The notes: generated by a model not told the origin, from the sequence alone. Positions 31,888 to 40,757 are shown, counted from the stretch's first letter. The stretch is DNA of 64,000 nt from Roseiarcus sp963775575 (GCA_963775575.1 CAVZJG010000005.1:186001-250000), one strand, 5' to 3'. Program-made: numbers and translations.

Positions 31888-32757
31888 TTAGCAACAAACA
31901 GTGGAGAGGCCGCCGCGCCGAGCAGACTCTGCGATCGACTGAATGCTCGCTCCGTTTTGAACGCCGACCGGTCTCGCGCATAGCCCACGACGCGCGCTCG
32001 CGGGTTCGCTGGTTGCCGAGATTGCAAGTCTGCGGCCGATCGCGCCGGCGGCCCTCGGCACGGGGCTGTCCGTTTGCGGTGGCGATGATCCGGGCGCCTT
32101 GGCGACGTAGCCGGCGATCAGGATGAAGCCGCTCTGCCGATCGCGCAGCGCGAAAAGATACGGCTTGTCGACCACCATGTGCAACGCGTCGTCGACGGCG
32201 AGCGCGCGGGCGACGAAGACCGCGGTCGCCGCCGCCGCCGTCGCGCCCTGCTCGTCGACCTCGATCTTCGCGCGCTGCAGGATTCCGTCGATCTTCGCGC
32301 CCGCGCCGAACCCGGAAAACGCCGTCGGCGACTTCAGTCCGTCTTCGAGAGCGGATCTCAAGCTCGGCATGAGGTCGCTCTGCGTTTCGAGGCTGAAGCG
32401 CGGCAGCGCGAGATCGCCCCGGCGCGGCGCGAAGCCCGCGCCGGAAAGCCAACTTTTGACCGGCGCAAATTCCTTCAACGCCCTCGGCTGGTCGGTCGAG
32501 GTCACGATCGTCAGCGAATAGCGGTCGCCGGCGAAGGGCAGGTCGACGCCGATGAAGCCCTTCTCGGCGCGGAAGGCGCGCTCCGCTTCGGGGAGCCGCA
32601 TCAGCATGGCCGGCAGCGCCTTGCCGTCGACGCCGACGAAGGGCGCCTCAGCGGTCCCTTTCGGATCAAAGGGCTCTTTCCATTTCCCCTTGAAGCGGAG
32701 CGCGTTCAACGCGACGAACTCCGGCCGGTCGAGCGGCTTGCCAAGGATTTGCGGAAT
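31888..32757 (-). pseudogene. Serpin family protein, 5'-truncated
   Basis: It encodes the C-terminal two thirds of a serpin (suicide inhibitor of serine proteases): FVALNALRFKGKWKEPFDP, FIGVDLPFAGDRYSLTIV, ALPRFSLETQSDL, the hinge region KIEVDEQGATAAAATAVFV and the closing DKPYLFALRDRQSGFILIAG. The N-terminal 150 or so residues are missing: homology ends at about 32757, exactly where a dispersed repeat begins. Downstream of the last serpin strand the frame runs on with unrelated sequence to 31888. The Ala-rich hinge implies that the parent gene encoded an inhibitory serpin. Confidence 0.7.
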
Positions 32758-32866
32758 TAGCGGCGCGCGACCCGGTCTGCGAGGGATGTTGGGCCGTTTT
32801 CGCCGGGCCAAGGGGCCAAGAATGGCCGTCAGTCTCTGGCCGTAAAATTCCGTTTCCCGGGTTGGC
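32758..32866. repeat. Dispersed ~110-bp repeat, copy A
   Basis: Starts TAGCGGCGCGCG and contains TTGGGCCGTTTTCGCCG and AAATTCCGTTTCCCGG. A related copy at 51902-52013 matches over the whole length with scattered changes, and a partial copy of its right end (TGGCCGGAAATTCCGTTTCC) lies near 12583-12602. It abuts the broken end of the serpin. Confidence 0.75.
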
Positions 32867-32965
32867 GGATTACGCGCTGCGAAAGTTTGGCGCGGAAGTG
32901 TCGGGAACGCGCCACGGCTTGGTGGAGCGGACCGCCATGGCCGCTTCAATCCGTCCGAGGTTTGG

Positions 32966-34600
32966 TCAGTTCGGCGACGGCGCCTTGAGCCCGAGCGCGG
33001 CCCATTGATCCGACCACGCCATCGGCGCATCAACGAGGCGCTTGACGCCGAAGCCGCGCGGCAGGCGTCCCTCGATCGCCGCCTTGACGATGGCGGGCGC
33101 CAGGAAGGCGAGCGACAGCGTCATGCGGATCGAGCGTTCCGTCTTGCCCTCCCGGGCGGCGATCGCTTCGACGCTTTGACGGTGATCGGTCATCAGTTCA
33201 TGGAGCCAGCGATGGGCGCGGCGCAGCGCTTCGACGAGGACGACGCGCGCCTTGACCCGCATCGGACCGACCGAGGGTCGATCTCCTTCGCCCTGGATGA
33301 TCTCGCGGCGGCGAAACGGCGAAGGCGGCGTCCAAGGAACGGTCAGGGTCCGATCCCGACTGTCGGCGACGAGAGGCTCGACAAGCGTGATCTCGATCAC
33401 CGTCCTGCTGATTGTCACGCGCTCGATCGCCTCGCGCAGGTCCGCATCCTGTTCAGGTGGGCTGGGACGTAGGCTGGCCGTCCGCGCATCGGAGTCGGTC
33501 ATCGGGACGGCGGAAGCAAGCATGGCGCCCCGGATCGCTTGCGCAACCTGCTTCTCGACCTCCGCCGCCGGCGCTCGCGCAACCGAACCGGCATCCTGCT
33601 TGCGGCGCTGAAGCACAGCCTGTGAGACATAGTAGCGCCAACGTCGCCCGCGCTTGGATGCATGGCTTGGGCTCATCCGGTTGCCACGATCGTCGAAGAG
33701 CTTGCCCATCAGGAGCGCGTCGGAGTGTTCGCGCGAACGCTTCGTGACTTTTGCACGCTCGGCCAATTGGCGCTGGACGCGATCCCACGTCGGCTGGTCG
33801 ACGATCGCCGTGTGAAGCCCATCGTGAACTTGCCCCTTGCGGCCGAGCCGTCCGATGTAGATCGGATTCGACAGCATGTTGCGAAGGTGTCCGCCGCTGA
33901 TGCGTCCGCCGCCCATGCGCTTGCCCGTCCCGGCGATCCGAATGGGCAGGCGAAAATTCTCTTCGTCGAGCTTCTCCTGCAGTCGCGCGACGCTGCCGAG
34001 CTCGAGATAGCGCCGGAAGAGATCGCGCACGAGCGCCGCGTGGTCTTCGGCGATATGCAGCGCCCGCTTCTCCGCGCGATAGCCGAGCGGGACCACCCCG
34101 CCCATCCAGATGCCTCGCTTCTTCGATGCGGCGATTTTGTCCCTGATGCGCTCGCCGGTGACCTCGCGCTCGAACTGGGCGAAGGACAGCAGCACATTGA
34201 GCGTCAGCCGCCCCATGCTGGTGGTGGTGTTGAAGGACTGCGTCACCGACACGAAAGAGACGCCGTGGGCGTCGAACAGCTCGACCAGCTTGGCGAAGTC
34301 GGCGAGCGAGCGCGTCAGCCGGTCGACCTTGTAGACAACGATCACGTTGATCCTTCGCGCTCGGACATCGTCCAGGAGCGTCCGCAGCGCCGGCCTGTCC
34401 ATGGAGCCGCCGGAAAAGCCCCCATCGTCATAGCGATCTCGGATTAGCCGCCAGCCTTCGTGGGCTTGGCTCTTGATATAGGCTTCGGAGGCCTCCCGCT
34501 GAGCGTCGAGGGAGTTGAAGTCCTGCTCCAGGCGTTGGTCGCTCGAGACGCGGGTGTAGATCGCGCAGCGCAGGCTCGGCTTGTGATCGCCGGGTTTCAT
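32966..34600 (-). CDS. Large serine recombinase
   Basis: A 544-residue site-specific recombinase. The catalytic domain has AIYTRVSSDQRLEQDFNSLD (nucleophile Ser), DDGGFSGGSMDRPALRTLL and VVYKVDRLTRSLADFAKLVE. The recombinase domain has GGVVPLGYRAEKRALHI and GGHLRNMLSNPIYIGRLG. A C-terminal DNA-binding part lacks an obvious Cys-rich zinc ribbon. The ATG at 34600 overlaps the DUF2924 stop (ATGA). The pair typically occurs together in Rhizobiales prophages and islands; this is the strongest candidate for the enzyme that mobilised the region. Confidence 0.92.
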   Translation of the reverse strand: MKPGDHKPSLRCAIYTRVSSDQRLEQDFNSLDAQREASEAYIKSQAHEGWRLIRDRYDDGGFSGGSMDRPALRTLLDDVRARRINVIVVYKVDRLTRSLADFAKLVELFDAHGVSFVSVTQSFNTTTSMGRLTLNVLLSFAQFEREVTGERIRDKIAASKKRGIWMGGVVPLGYRAEKRALHIAEDHAALVRDLFRRYLELGSVARLQEKLDEENFRLPIRIAGTGKRMGGGRISGGHLRNMLSNPIYIGRLGRKGQVHDGLHTAIVDQPTWDRVQRQLAERAKVTKRSREHSDALLMGKLFDDRGNRMSPSHASKRGRRWRYYVSQAVLQRRKQDAGSVARAPAAEVEKQVAQAIRGAMLASAVPMTDSDARTASLRPSPPEQDADLREAIERVTISRTVIEITLVEPLVADSRDRTLTVPWTPPSPFRRREIIQGEGDRPSVGPMRVKARVVLVEALRRAHRWLHELMTDHRQSVEAIAAREGKTERSIRMTLSLAFLAPAIVKAAIEGRLPRGFGVKRLVDAPMAWSDQWAALGLKAPSPN

Positions 34601-35319
34601 GACGGGACCGGGGTTGGATCGCCCTGGAGATCGTCCCTCGTGACGACGGGCGACTCCGGGGTGCGGGTCTCGGCGCGCTCGGGCTCGGCGACGGGACCCG
34701 CGATCCGCACGGCGCAATCGCTTTCGGGAAGCCCGCTAACGGGCATCACGCTCGTTTCACGCATGAGGCGGCGGCTTGTCCTTCCTCCCGTGCGCGGGCC
34801 GCCGGGCCGCAAGCCGAAGAAGCGATGGCCGTTCCAACTCGTGCCGGTCATCGCCTTGGCAATTTGCGATAGGCTGCCATAGCTCTTGCCGTTCCAAGCA
34901 AAACCCTTCTCCAGGACCATCACCCGCTCCAGCCTGCCGTTCCACTCGCGGACCAGCAGCGCTCCCGCCTTCAGGCGGATCCCATCTCGCGTCGCGGGGT
35001 CGCGCGGCGCGAACAGACGGCCGCCGTCATCGTCGCCGCCGTCGCCGTTGGGCGCCCGAATGATCCGCAGCGTCGCCTTGTCGAGTTCGCCCAAGGTTTT
35101 GGCTTGGATGCGATGGGCGAGGATCCTCATGAGCAGCCAGCGCGGCAGATGGGCGGGAGCGGACCCGCCCAAATGGTTGCGCCACTGCAGGCGAAGCTGG
35201 AGGGCGTCAAGATCGGCGAAACTCTTGATCGTGGCGTCCAGCGATGGAGCCTCGCTCAACGACGGCGCCGGGAGGGGTCGAGCCTCGCCGACGCCGTCCG
35301 TATGTCGTCGCGCCGTCAT
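34597..35319 (-). CDS. DUF2924 domain-containing protein
   Basis: A 240-residue protein with the DUF2924 core: ALQLRLQWRNHLGGSAPAHL, RWLLMRILAHRIQAKTLGEL, then GALLVREWNGRLERVMVLEK and GFAWNGKSYGSLSQIAKAMT with a closing SWNGHRFFGL. It is almost always found beside a large serine recombinase and may act as a recombination cofactor; this has not been shown to my knowledge. Its stop overlaps the recombinase start. ATG 35319 is the likely start, although the frame is open further. Confidence 0.88.
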   Translation of the reverse strand: MTARRHTDGVGEARPLPAPSLSEAPSLDATIKSFADLDALQLRLQWRNHLGGSAPAHLPRWLLMRILAHRIQAKTLGELDKATLRIIRAPNGDGGDDDGGRLFAPRDPATRDGIRLKAGALLVREWNGRLERVMVLEKGFAWNGKSYGSLSQIAKAMTGTSWNGHRFFGLRPGGPRTGGRTSRRLMRETSVMPVSGLPESDCAVRIAGPVAEPERAETRTPESPVVTRDDLQGDPTPVPS

Positions 35320-35396
35320 TACGCCGCCCGACCCGCTGAGGTGGCCGAAGGGATGCGGTAGGTCGAAGCTCGCTTCGGGTCGGATCGGTCGATGGC

Positions 35397-35442
35397 TGTC
35401 AATCGGCTCGCAAAATTGACCCGGGATCGGCGTCCAAAATTG
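35397..35442. other. Possible IS21-type terminal remnant
   Basis: CTGTCAATCGGCTCGCAAAA, then TTGACCC, with a second GGCGTCCAAAATTG unit close by. Repeated GGC-CAAAATTGACCC motifs next to TGTCA are reminiscent of IS21-family ends. The ISL3 element inserted within the second unit. The identification is tentative. Confidence 0.3.
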
Positions 35443-37091
35443 GGTCTGACGCACTTTTGATGACGAACGGGTCACGTGGCGCCGATGACCCGTGCCTGAA
35501 GCAAGTCGAGTTTTCCTCGCCCATACATCTGGCGCTTGACCAGCTTGAGCTTGCAGATCTGGCCTTCGGCTTGGCCGTTGGACCAACCCGACGAGATTGC
35601 GGCGCTCACGGCGGCTTTGTCTTTTGTGACGCCGTTCGCGAATCCGGCGACGAGACTCGTCTTGGCGCGCTCGATCCACGGATCGAGTTCCGCTAGCGCC
35701 TTTCTTCGGATCATGGCTTGGAAATCCGCCACGATTTCGCGCGCCTCGACCAGAAGCTCGACGCCGCTCTCGATGGCGGCGACGGTTACGGTCTCGGCCT
35801 TAGAGAGCCGGTCGCGCCCGATCGTCATCAACCGGGCGATGGTTCGGGCGGAGGGCGTGCGGCTTATCGCGCTCGCATCCATCTTTTCCGATCGCCGACG
35901 TCGTCCGCTCCACTCACTGACGACACGAAGGCATCCGCGAAACCCCTGCCGCTTCAGTGAACGCCATAGCTCAGAACCATTGCGACGCCCCGCCGCCCAT
36001 TGCTCGTCTAGCCAGGGAAGGTAGGCTTCGAGCGAGCTGCTGCGAACGCGGAACATGTCCGACCTCTGACCGCGAAGCACCTTTCGGGTGAGACCGCGGC
36101 TGTAGCCGGTACGACGCACGATCTCCCTGATCGTCGCGCCGTCCTTGGCCATCGCAAGGATGGCGGCGTTGGCTTCCTCGCGGCGCAGATACCCCTCATA
36201 TTGGAGCTTCTCGGCCGCGGTGAGCAGGGCGGGATTGATCGTGGTCGCGCCGATCGCGGTCCGAATTTGACGCATCGACTTGCGCACGGCGTCGAGGAAA
36301 GCGTGGCTTGCGTTCTCCATCAGATGCCAGCGGTCGGCGACCTGCACCGCGTTGGGGAGCGCCTTTTGCGTCGCCATCGCGTAGCCGCCGCCTCGATCCC
36401 GAGCCACGACAGCGATCTGCGGTTGGCTGGTCAGCCATGCCTCGGCGGTCGCCGGTTCTCGATCCGGCAACAACGCGATCGTCTTTCGACGTTCGAGATC
36501 ACAGATCAACGTTCCGTAGCGTTGGTTGCGGCGCCAAGCCCAGTCGTCGATCCCAATGATCGCCGGGGGCGCGAAGCTCGGGCTGCCGCGCCTGCGCACG
36601 GCGCGCAATAGGGTGTCGTTGCTGACCGGCATGCTCAAGCGGCGCGCGAAACTCGCCGCCGGTCGGCCTCCCAGGGCGAGCGCGAGGCAATGAACAATCT
36701 GATCGAGCCGAGCGGTGCGCCGCGCCCAAGGCTTGAGAATGTTGTCGTCGAAGCGTTCCGTGAAGATGCGGCGCGCGCATCGAAGCGCGTCACAGCAGAA
36801 GCGCCGGGCATGGAGCACCAACACGACGCGCTGTCCCGCAATCGGTAAGTCCGCCAGGCGACGAGGATATCGGCTGTGAACACGATCGGAAATCGCTCCA
36901 CAAGATGGGCACGCGCTCAACGCGCTCGTCGCGCGTATCGTAATGACGGTGCTGTCGCCGTCGCTCAACGCATCAACCGCGGAAAAGCCGGGCGGGAGCA
37001 ACTCTGAGGCGTGAAGAGACCGCATGGCGCTGATTCCCCTGCGAAACCAGGCCAAATCGGCGCCTCAACTTCATCAAAAGTGAGTCAGACC
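35443..37091. mobile_element. ISL3-family insertion sequence
   Basis: A 1649-bp element. The ends GGTCTGACGCACTTTTGATG and GGTCTGACTCACTTTTGATG (reverse complement) form a 21-bp inverted repeat with one mismatch. An 8-bp duplication CAAAATTG flanks it (35435-35442 and 37092-37099), as expected for ISL3. One transposase gene fills it. Confidence 0.9.
35472..37055 (-). CDS. ISL3-family transposase
   Basis: A 527-residue transposase. The N-terminal zinc-binding region has CPSCGAISDRVHSRYPRRLADLPIAG and RRFCCDALRCARRIFTE, followed by a helix-turn-helix. The DDE domain has IIGIDDWAWRRNQRYGTLIC, VVARDRGGGYA and HLMENASHAF. The C-terminus has GWSNGQAEGQICKLKLVKRQ, containing the last catalytic Glu. 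The frame is intact. Confidence 0.93.
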   Translation of the reverse strand: MAWFRRGISAMRSLHASELLPPGFSAVDALSDGDSTVITIRATSALSACPSCGAISDRVHSRYPRRLADLPIAGQRVVLVLHARRFCCDALRCARRIFTERFDDNILKPWARRTARLDQIVHCLALALGGRPAASFARRLSMPVSNDTLLRAVRRRGSPSFAPPAIIGIDDWAWRRNQRYGTLICDLERRKTIALLPDREPATAEAWLTSQPQIAVVARDRGGGYAMATQKALPNAVQVADRWHLMENASHAFLDAVRKSMRQIRTAIGATTINPALLTAAEKLQYEGYLRREEANAAILAMAKDGATIREIVRRTGYSRGLTRKVLRGQRSDMFRVRSSSLEAYLPWLDEQWAAGRRNGSELWRSLKRQGFRGCLRVVSEWSGRRRRSEKMDASAISRTPSARTIARLMTIGRDRLSKAETVTVAAIESGVELLVEAREIVADFQAMIRRKALAELDPWIERAKTSLVAGFANGVTKDKAAVSAAISSGWSNGQAEGQICKLKLVKRQMYGRGKLDLLQARVIGAT

Positions 37092-37549
37092 CAAAATTGC
37101 ACGCCGAAACACAGTCGCCTGGCAAAGGTCATCGTCGCCGTATGGATCGCGGCCATTTGCACCGCAAGCATCGCCTCGATTTCATCTCGCGGCTTCACGC
37201 CCTTGACGACTGAAAGGAGAAAATTGATCCCCTCATCGTCAGGCTCCCGGCCTTGCGTCCCAGCGTTGACCAATTGACGGATCATGCCGTTCACAAATGC
37301 AGCGTCGGTTGATCCAAACGCCTGAGCCAGTAGCATGAAGCCGATGGTCTCATCCGGATGATCCGGGCCGACCACGAGGTTCGATCCGTTTTTCGAAACT
37401 TTCAGGCGCGGCGCGTGCAGCGCCTTGCCGCGGCGCGCGAAAAAATCCCGCAGCGCGGACTTCTCTCCTTCCGTCGCTTCGTATTTCGGGGGCGCGGCGG
37501 TGGGCTCAGCTTCCCGAGCGGCAGCGGGCTTAGGTTTCTTCCCGGCCAT
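37085..37549 (-). pseudogene. Phage/island hypothetical protein, 3' end lost at the insertion site
   Basis: The frame encodes an intact N-terminal portion (MAGKKPKPAAAREAEPTAAP; PDHPDETIGFMLLAQAFGST; MLAVQMAAIHTATMTFARRL). Members of this family, as I recall them, continue past FARRL for about 60 residues. Here FARRL is followed by CFGVQFWV read from IS-end sequence and a stop at 37085. ATG 37549 has AGGTG 7 bases upstream. Function unknown; the family keeps company with recombinase/DUF2924 genes. Confidence 0.65.
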
Positions 37550-37937
37550 CGAATTCACCTGCATCTGGCTCCGCTGGGCGCTGCCCAGCGCGAATCGTCT
37601 GATTCTCCAGGGGAATTGTATGCCGAAACCACTCAGCAGGGCAGCGCCGTCGCAAGGGAATTCTACTTTGCAGGGGTTGTTTTACAATTTTTCTAATCAA
37701 CCCTACCCCACCCCTTGCGACTCGCGATAACGCATAGCCTCGCGCCAGGCCGACTTGCGCGCCTGTTATCGATTTAATGAACATTGAAAACATGTTTATG
37801 CAGGCCGCTCTCGCCAAATGAGGCCCGCGTCCCAATGGCTTGTCCTGTGCCTCCTTTGAAAAAGCAACAATCTTTCGCCGTTCCCTCTCGAAAATCGCCA
37901 TGCCTTGTGCTACATTGTGGCTTAAGGAGACGACCCC
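37550..37937. other. Intergenic region upstream of dinJ-yafQ
   Basis: 388 bp without a credible gene. It contains an imperfect inverted repeat with ends CGATAACGCA and GTTATCG around 37725-37770. The dinJ promoter must lie in the last 100 bp; AAGGAGA precedes that ATG. Confidence 0.4.
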
Positions 37938-38198
37938 ATGCCTAACACCATCGTTCGCGCCCGCATCGACGGGCGCGTCAAAGAGGAAGCTGCCGCCGTG
38001 CTCGCGAGCATTGGCCTTACCGTGTCCGACGCATTCCGCCTGATGATGATGCGGATTGCCAAGGATAAGGCTCTGCCTTTCGAGCCTTTGGTTCCCAATG
38101 CCGAGACGATTGAAGCCATGAAGGCCGCCCGGCGTGGCGAGGTGACCAAGGTTGGAAGCATTGACGCTCTTTTCGCTGATTTGAATGCGGGCGATTAA
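37938..38198 (+). CDS. RelB/DinJ-family antitoxin
   Basis: An 86-residue antitoxin with an N-terminal ribbon-helix-helix (IVRARIDGRVKEEAAAVLAS, GLTVSDAFRLMMMRIAKDKA) and a C-terminal toxin-binding tail. It blocks the YafQ-type toxin encoded next and represses the operon. AAGGAG lies about 9 bases upstream. Its 3' end overlaps the toxin gene by 14 bases. Confidence 0.9.
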   Translation: MPNTIVRARIDGRVKEEAAAVLASIGLTVSDAFRLMMMRIAKDKALPFEPLVPNAETIEAMKAARRGEVTKVGSIDALFADLNAGD

Positions 38199-38466
38199 CC
38201 GCACAACGCGCTTCAAGCACAACTATCGACGCGAACAATCCGGCGTCCTCGGCAAGAAACTCGACGCACTCCTCCGGCAAGCTCTCGAATTTCTGGTTGT
38301 CGACGTCCCACTACCGGCGCGCTTCGTCGATCATCCGCTCGCGGGCGAGTGGACTGACCATCGCGATTGTCACATCCGGCCAGACCTCGTGCTGATTTAC
38401 CGGAAACCCGACCCCGACACCCTTGAACTCGTCCGCCTCGGCTCGCACAGCGAGTTAGGGTTGTAA
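38185..38466 (+). CDS. YafQ-family mRNA interferase toxin
   Basis: A 93-residue RelE-superfamily toxin. Features are TTRFKHNYRRE, LLRQALEFLVVDVPLPARFV, the HPLAGEWTDHRDCHIRPDLV block with the catalytic histidines, and LIYRKPDPDTLELVRLGSHS. YafQ cleaves mRNA in the ribosome at specific codons. All expected residues are present, so it looks functional. Confidence 0.92.
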   Translation: MRAINRTTRFKHNYRREQSGVLGKKLDALLRQALEFLVVDVPLPARFVDHPLAGEWTDHRDCHIRPDLVLIYRKPDPDTLELVRLGSHSELGL

Positions 38467-38473
38467 TTAAGGA

Positions 38474-38776
38474 ATGACAATGGAGATGCACAACCCCGCA
38501 CACCCCGGCGAAGTCGTCCGCCAGGCGTGCCTAAAGCCGCTTGGCCTCACCGTCACGGCAGCGGCGGAAGGTCTGGGCGTGACCCGCAAAACGCTCTCTG
38601 ACCTGTTGAACGGTCATAGCGGGGTCTCGCCGGATATGTCGATACGGTTGGAAAAGGCCGGATGGAGTACGGCAGAGGCGTGGCTACGTATGCAGATGAA
38701 TTACGACCTGTGGCACGCCAAGCAACATTCTGACCGGCTCAAGGTGCGGCGTTTTCCCACGCTCGAAGTGGCCTAG
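38474..38776 (+). CDS. HigA-family antitoxin
   Basis: A 100-residue XRE-type antitoxin: MHNPAHPGEVVRQACLKPLG, LTVTAAAEGLGVTRKTLSDL and MSIRLEKAGWSTAEAWLRMQ are HigA signatures. It starts 8 bases after yafQ, yet no HigB toxin accompanies it, so it is an orphan appended to the dinJ-yafQ operon. It may provide extra repression or neutralise a HigB elsewhere. Confidence 0.9.
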   Translation: MTMEMHNPAHPGEVVRQACLKPLGLTVTAAAEGLGVTRKTLSDLLNGHSGVSPDMSIRLEKAGWSTAEAWLRMQMNYDLWHAKQHSDRLKVRRFPTLEVA

Positions 38777-39027
38777 CGGTTGCGGTCTTAGGCGCAGACC
38801 TCGCGGCCTTGGTTAGCTCTCCTTGCGCAAAATGCGGCTCTGGCGATCAGAGTTTCGCTGCCAGTGGGGGGATGTCCTGAACGGTGTTGAAATAGGGAGG
38901 TAGATGTTGCTCGCCTTGAGCGGGCAGGCCGGGGCGTCGAATCCTCGAAGGTTTGATCGCCGGCCGGCGGAACCGCGGACGGCCGCGTCGCCCGGACCGA
39001 AAGTGAGGGAGCGCTTGACGAGCGTTA

Positions 39028-39414
39028 CTATGCCTTCCTGACATCGGTCCTGGAGAAATCGTCGCCCTTGAACAGCAGCGGCAATCCCGAGCGTTTCGCC
39101 AAAGCGTAAGAAAGGCAATCCGCGAAATTGAGCGCGGCCGGATGGCGGCCCCTGCCATAGGCGAGCCAAGCTTGTGTGGCGAGATCGACAAGGTCGGAGT
39201 CGACGGAGATGACGTCGACGCCAGCCTTCAGCAGCCAGAGATCGAGGTCGTTGACCGAGCGTTCGTCACGGCGCGCGACGAGCGCCATCCTGGCTTCCAG
39301 CAGACAGGTCGCCGGCAGAAGCCGGGTTTTCGCCTTGGCGATCGCTTCGTCGAAACGGTCCGCCTCCGGCTCTCCGAGAAAGATGGCGATGAGGGCCGAC
39401 GTATCGATCACCAT
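39028..39414 (-). CDS. vapC: VapC-type PIN-domain toxin
   Basis: A 128-residue PIN ribonuclease. Acidic residues are in MVIDTSALIAIFLGEPEADR, LLEARMALVAR and LNFADCLSYALAKRSGLPLL. The C-terminus LLFKGDDFSRTDVRKA is typical of this VapC branch. It probably cleaves a specific RNA and is neutralised by the VapB encoded just upstream; start and stop codons overlap by one base. Confidence 0.92.
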   Translation of the reverse strand: MVIDTSALIAIFLGEPEADRFDEAIAKAKTRLLPATCLLEARMALVARRDERSVNDLDLWLLKAGVDVISVDSDLVDLATQAWLAYGRGRHPAALNFADCLSYALAKRSGLPLLFKGDDFSRTDVRKA

Positions 39415-39671
39415 CAGTTTGGCAATCCGGTTTCGTCATAACCGATGATTTCGTCGGCCGAGCGCGTATCGCGGTCTGGCAGCTTAGCGATGCGACGGCT
39501 GATCGCGCGCATTTCGACGAGGCGTCGCTCCGGATCCGGACCGCCCTGATTCAGGCGCTGCAGTCTGTCTTCGAGCGCCTCGTGGATGACGCGGGCCATG
39601 GGCTTTCCGGTTTGCTGTTTCAGGGCGCGCGCGAGGCGAACGGTGTCCTCTCTCTTGATGGAAATGGGCAT
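39414..39671 (-). CDS. vapB: VapB-type antitoxin (PSK operon regulator type)
   Basis: An 85-residue protein: ISIKREDTVRLARALKQQTG then MARVIHEALEDRLQRL is an RHH-like DNA-binding start as in the Rv0623-type family, and the tail RDTRSADEIIGYDETGLPN binds VapC. A GGAGGG stands before the ATG at 39671. Confidence 0.9.
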   Translation of the reverse strand: MPISIKREDTVRLARALKQQTGKPMARVIHEALEDRLQRLNQGGPDPERRLVEMRAISRRIAKLPDRDTRSADEIIGYDETGLPN

Positions 39672-39872
39672 GCTTACCCTCCTATTTGGGTGAAGGATAC
39701 CCTTCTTGGCGCTGGTTCGTAAAGACAACCGATAAGCGCTTTATCAGAAGCGTTCACCGACAGCCGAGGCGCATTTGGCTCTCAGAATTCAGAACCACCG
39801 CGCAGAGCTGCGCTTAGCCCGTGCTTGGCGCGACGTGCGCGCCTGTTCAGATGCGCGGGCGTCCGGCCGGGC

Positions 39873-40100
39873 TCACCGCCGGTATCGCCCCAGACCGGCC
39901 AACTCCGCGTTCTCGACATACCGCCCGATCACGTTCATCGACTTCCAGCCTCGCGCCGTCATGATCGGCAGTAGACCGACGCCGTCGGACACGACGTCTT
40001 GCGCGGCGCCGACGCGCATCGATGTTCCAATGAGCCGCCGCGTCTCGGACGATGCAATGTCTGAAGGGACGGTCGACGCGCGCGGACGGGCTTCCGGCAC
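39873..40100 (-). pseudogene. Tyrosine recombinase, C-terminal remnant
   Basis: The frame carries the last catalytic block of a phage-type integrase: TSMRVGAAQDVVSDGVGLLP, IMTARGWKSMNVIGRYVENA with the nucleophilic tyrosine in RYVE. The core-binding domain and the first arginine are absent. It starts within the family, so the 5' end has been lost. It indicates that an earlier integrative element once occupied this site. Confidence 0.65.
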
Positions 40101-40157
40101 TCTCGGGCGGGCGGTTCGTTGTTGACGAAACTACGCTATCAGCGTACATTTAAACAT

Positions 40158-40388
40158 ATGGACTTCGAATGGGATGAAGCCAAAAGTTTGGGGAACCTGC
40201 GGGAGCGCGGATTCGGCTTTGATTTTGCCGCCCTCATTTTTGAAACCCGGGTGCTTGAGGCTCGGGACGACCGCGCCGACTACGGGGATAGAATTATCGC
40301 GATTGGCGAAGCCGACGGCGTCGCTATGACCGTTGTTTATACTGACCGCCAAAACGCCCGCCGCACCATTTTGAGCGCGCCTGGCTAA
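40158..40388 (+). CDS. BrnT-family toxin (shortened by a frameshift)
   Basis: A 76-residue RelE-like toxin: MDFEWDEAKSLGNLRERGFG, FDFAALIFETRVLEARDDRA, YGDRIIAIGEADGVAMTVVY and TDRQNARRTILSA follow the BrnT pattern. Relatives end ISARLANKxER. Here that ending (ARLANKMGRQIW) is present in the +1 frame after a GCGCGC-type run, so a small indel has replaced it by PG-stop. Most of the fold is intact. The next gene encodes an XRE protein rather than a classical BrnA. Confidence 0.75.
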   Translation: MDFEWDEAKSLGNLRERGFGFDFAALIFETRVLEARDDRADYGDRIIAIGEADGVAMTVVYTDRQNARRTILSAPG

Positions 40389-40406
40389 CAAGATGGGGCG
40401 CCAAAT

Positions 40407-40757
40407 ATGGCGATCGTTTGCAAATCGTTGAGCCAAATCCGCCTCGACCGACCCGCGCTCGACCGCGCCAAGATTGCCGCCGCGTCAGAGCGCGACATTC
40501 GCCGTTGCCAGATCGAAGACGGAGAGGACCCCAACGCGCCAACGCCCGCGTTCGCCGAAAACGTCGTTCGCGCGGCTCGAGACAAGCTCGAATTGACGCA
40601 GGAGCAATTTGCGGAGCTGACCAAAATCCCAATCGCCACGCTGCGCAATTGGGAACAAGGTAGGACAGAGCCCGACGCCGCGGCGAGGGCGTTTTTTCGC
40701 ATTGTCATGCGCATCCCGGCCCAGGCGAAGAAGGCGCTTGAGGAAGAGGCGGCTTAG
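40407..40757 (+). CDS. XRE-family antitoxin/regulator partner of BrnT
   Basis: A 116-residue protein. The N-terminal 50 residues (RPALDRAKIAAASERDIRRC, EDGEDPNAP) should bind the toxin, as in BrnA-like partners. The C-terminal helix-turn-helix is DKLELTQEQFAELTKIPIAT LRNWEQGRTEP. It starts 18 bases after the brnT stop and is probably co-transcribed. NadS/HigA-like alternatives remain possible. Confidence 0.8.
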   Translation: MAIVCKSLSQIRLDRPALDRAKIAAASERDIRRCQIEDGEDPNAPTPAFAENVVRAARDKLELTQEQFAELTKIPIATLRNWEQGRTEPDAAARAFFRIVMRIPAQAKKALEEEAA

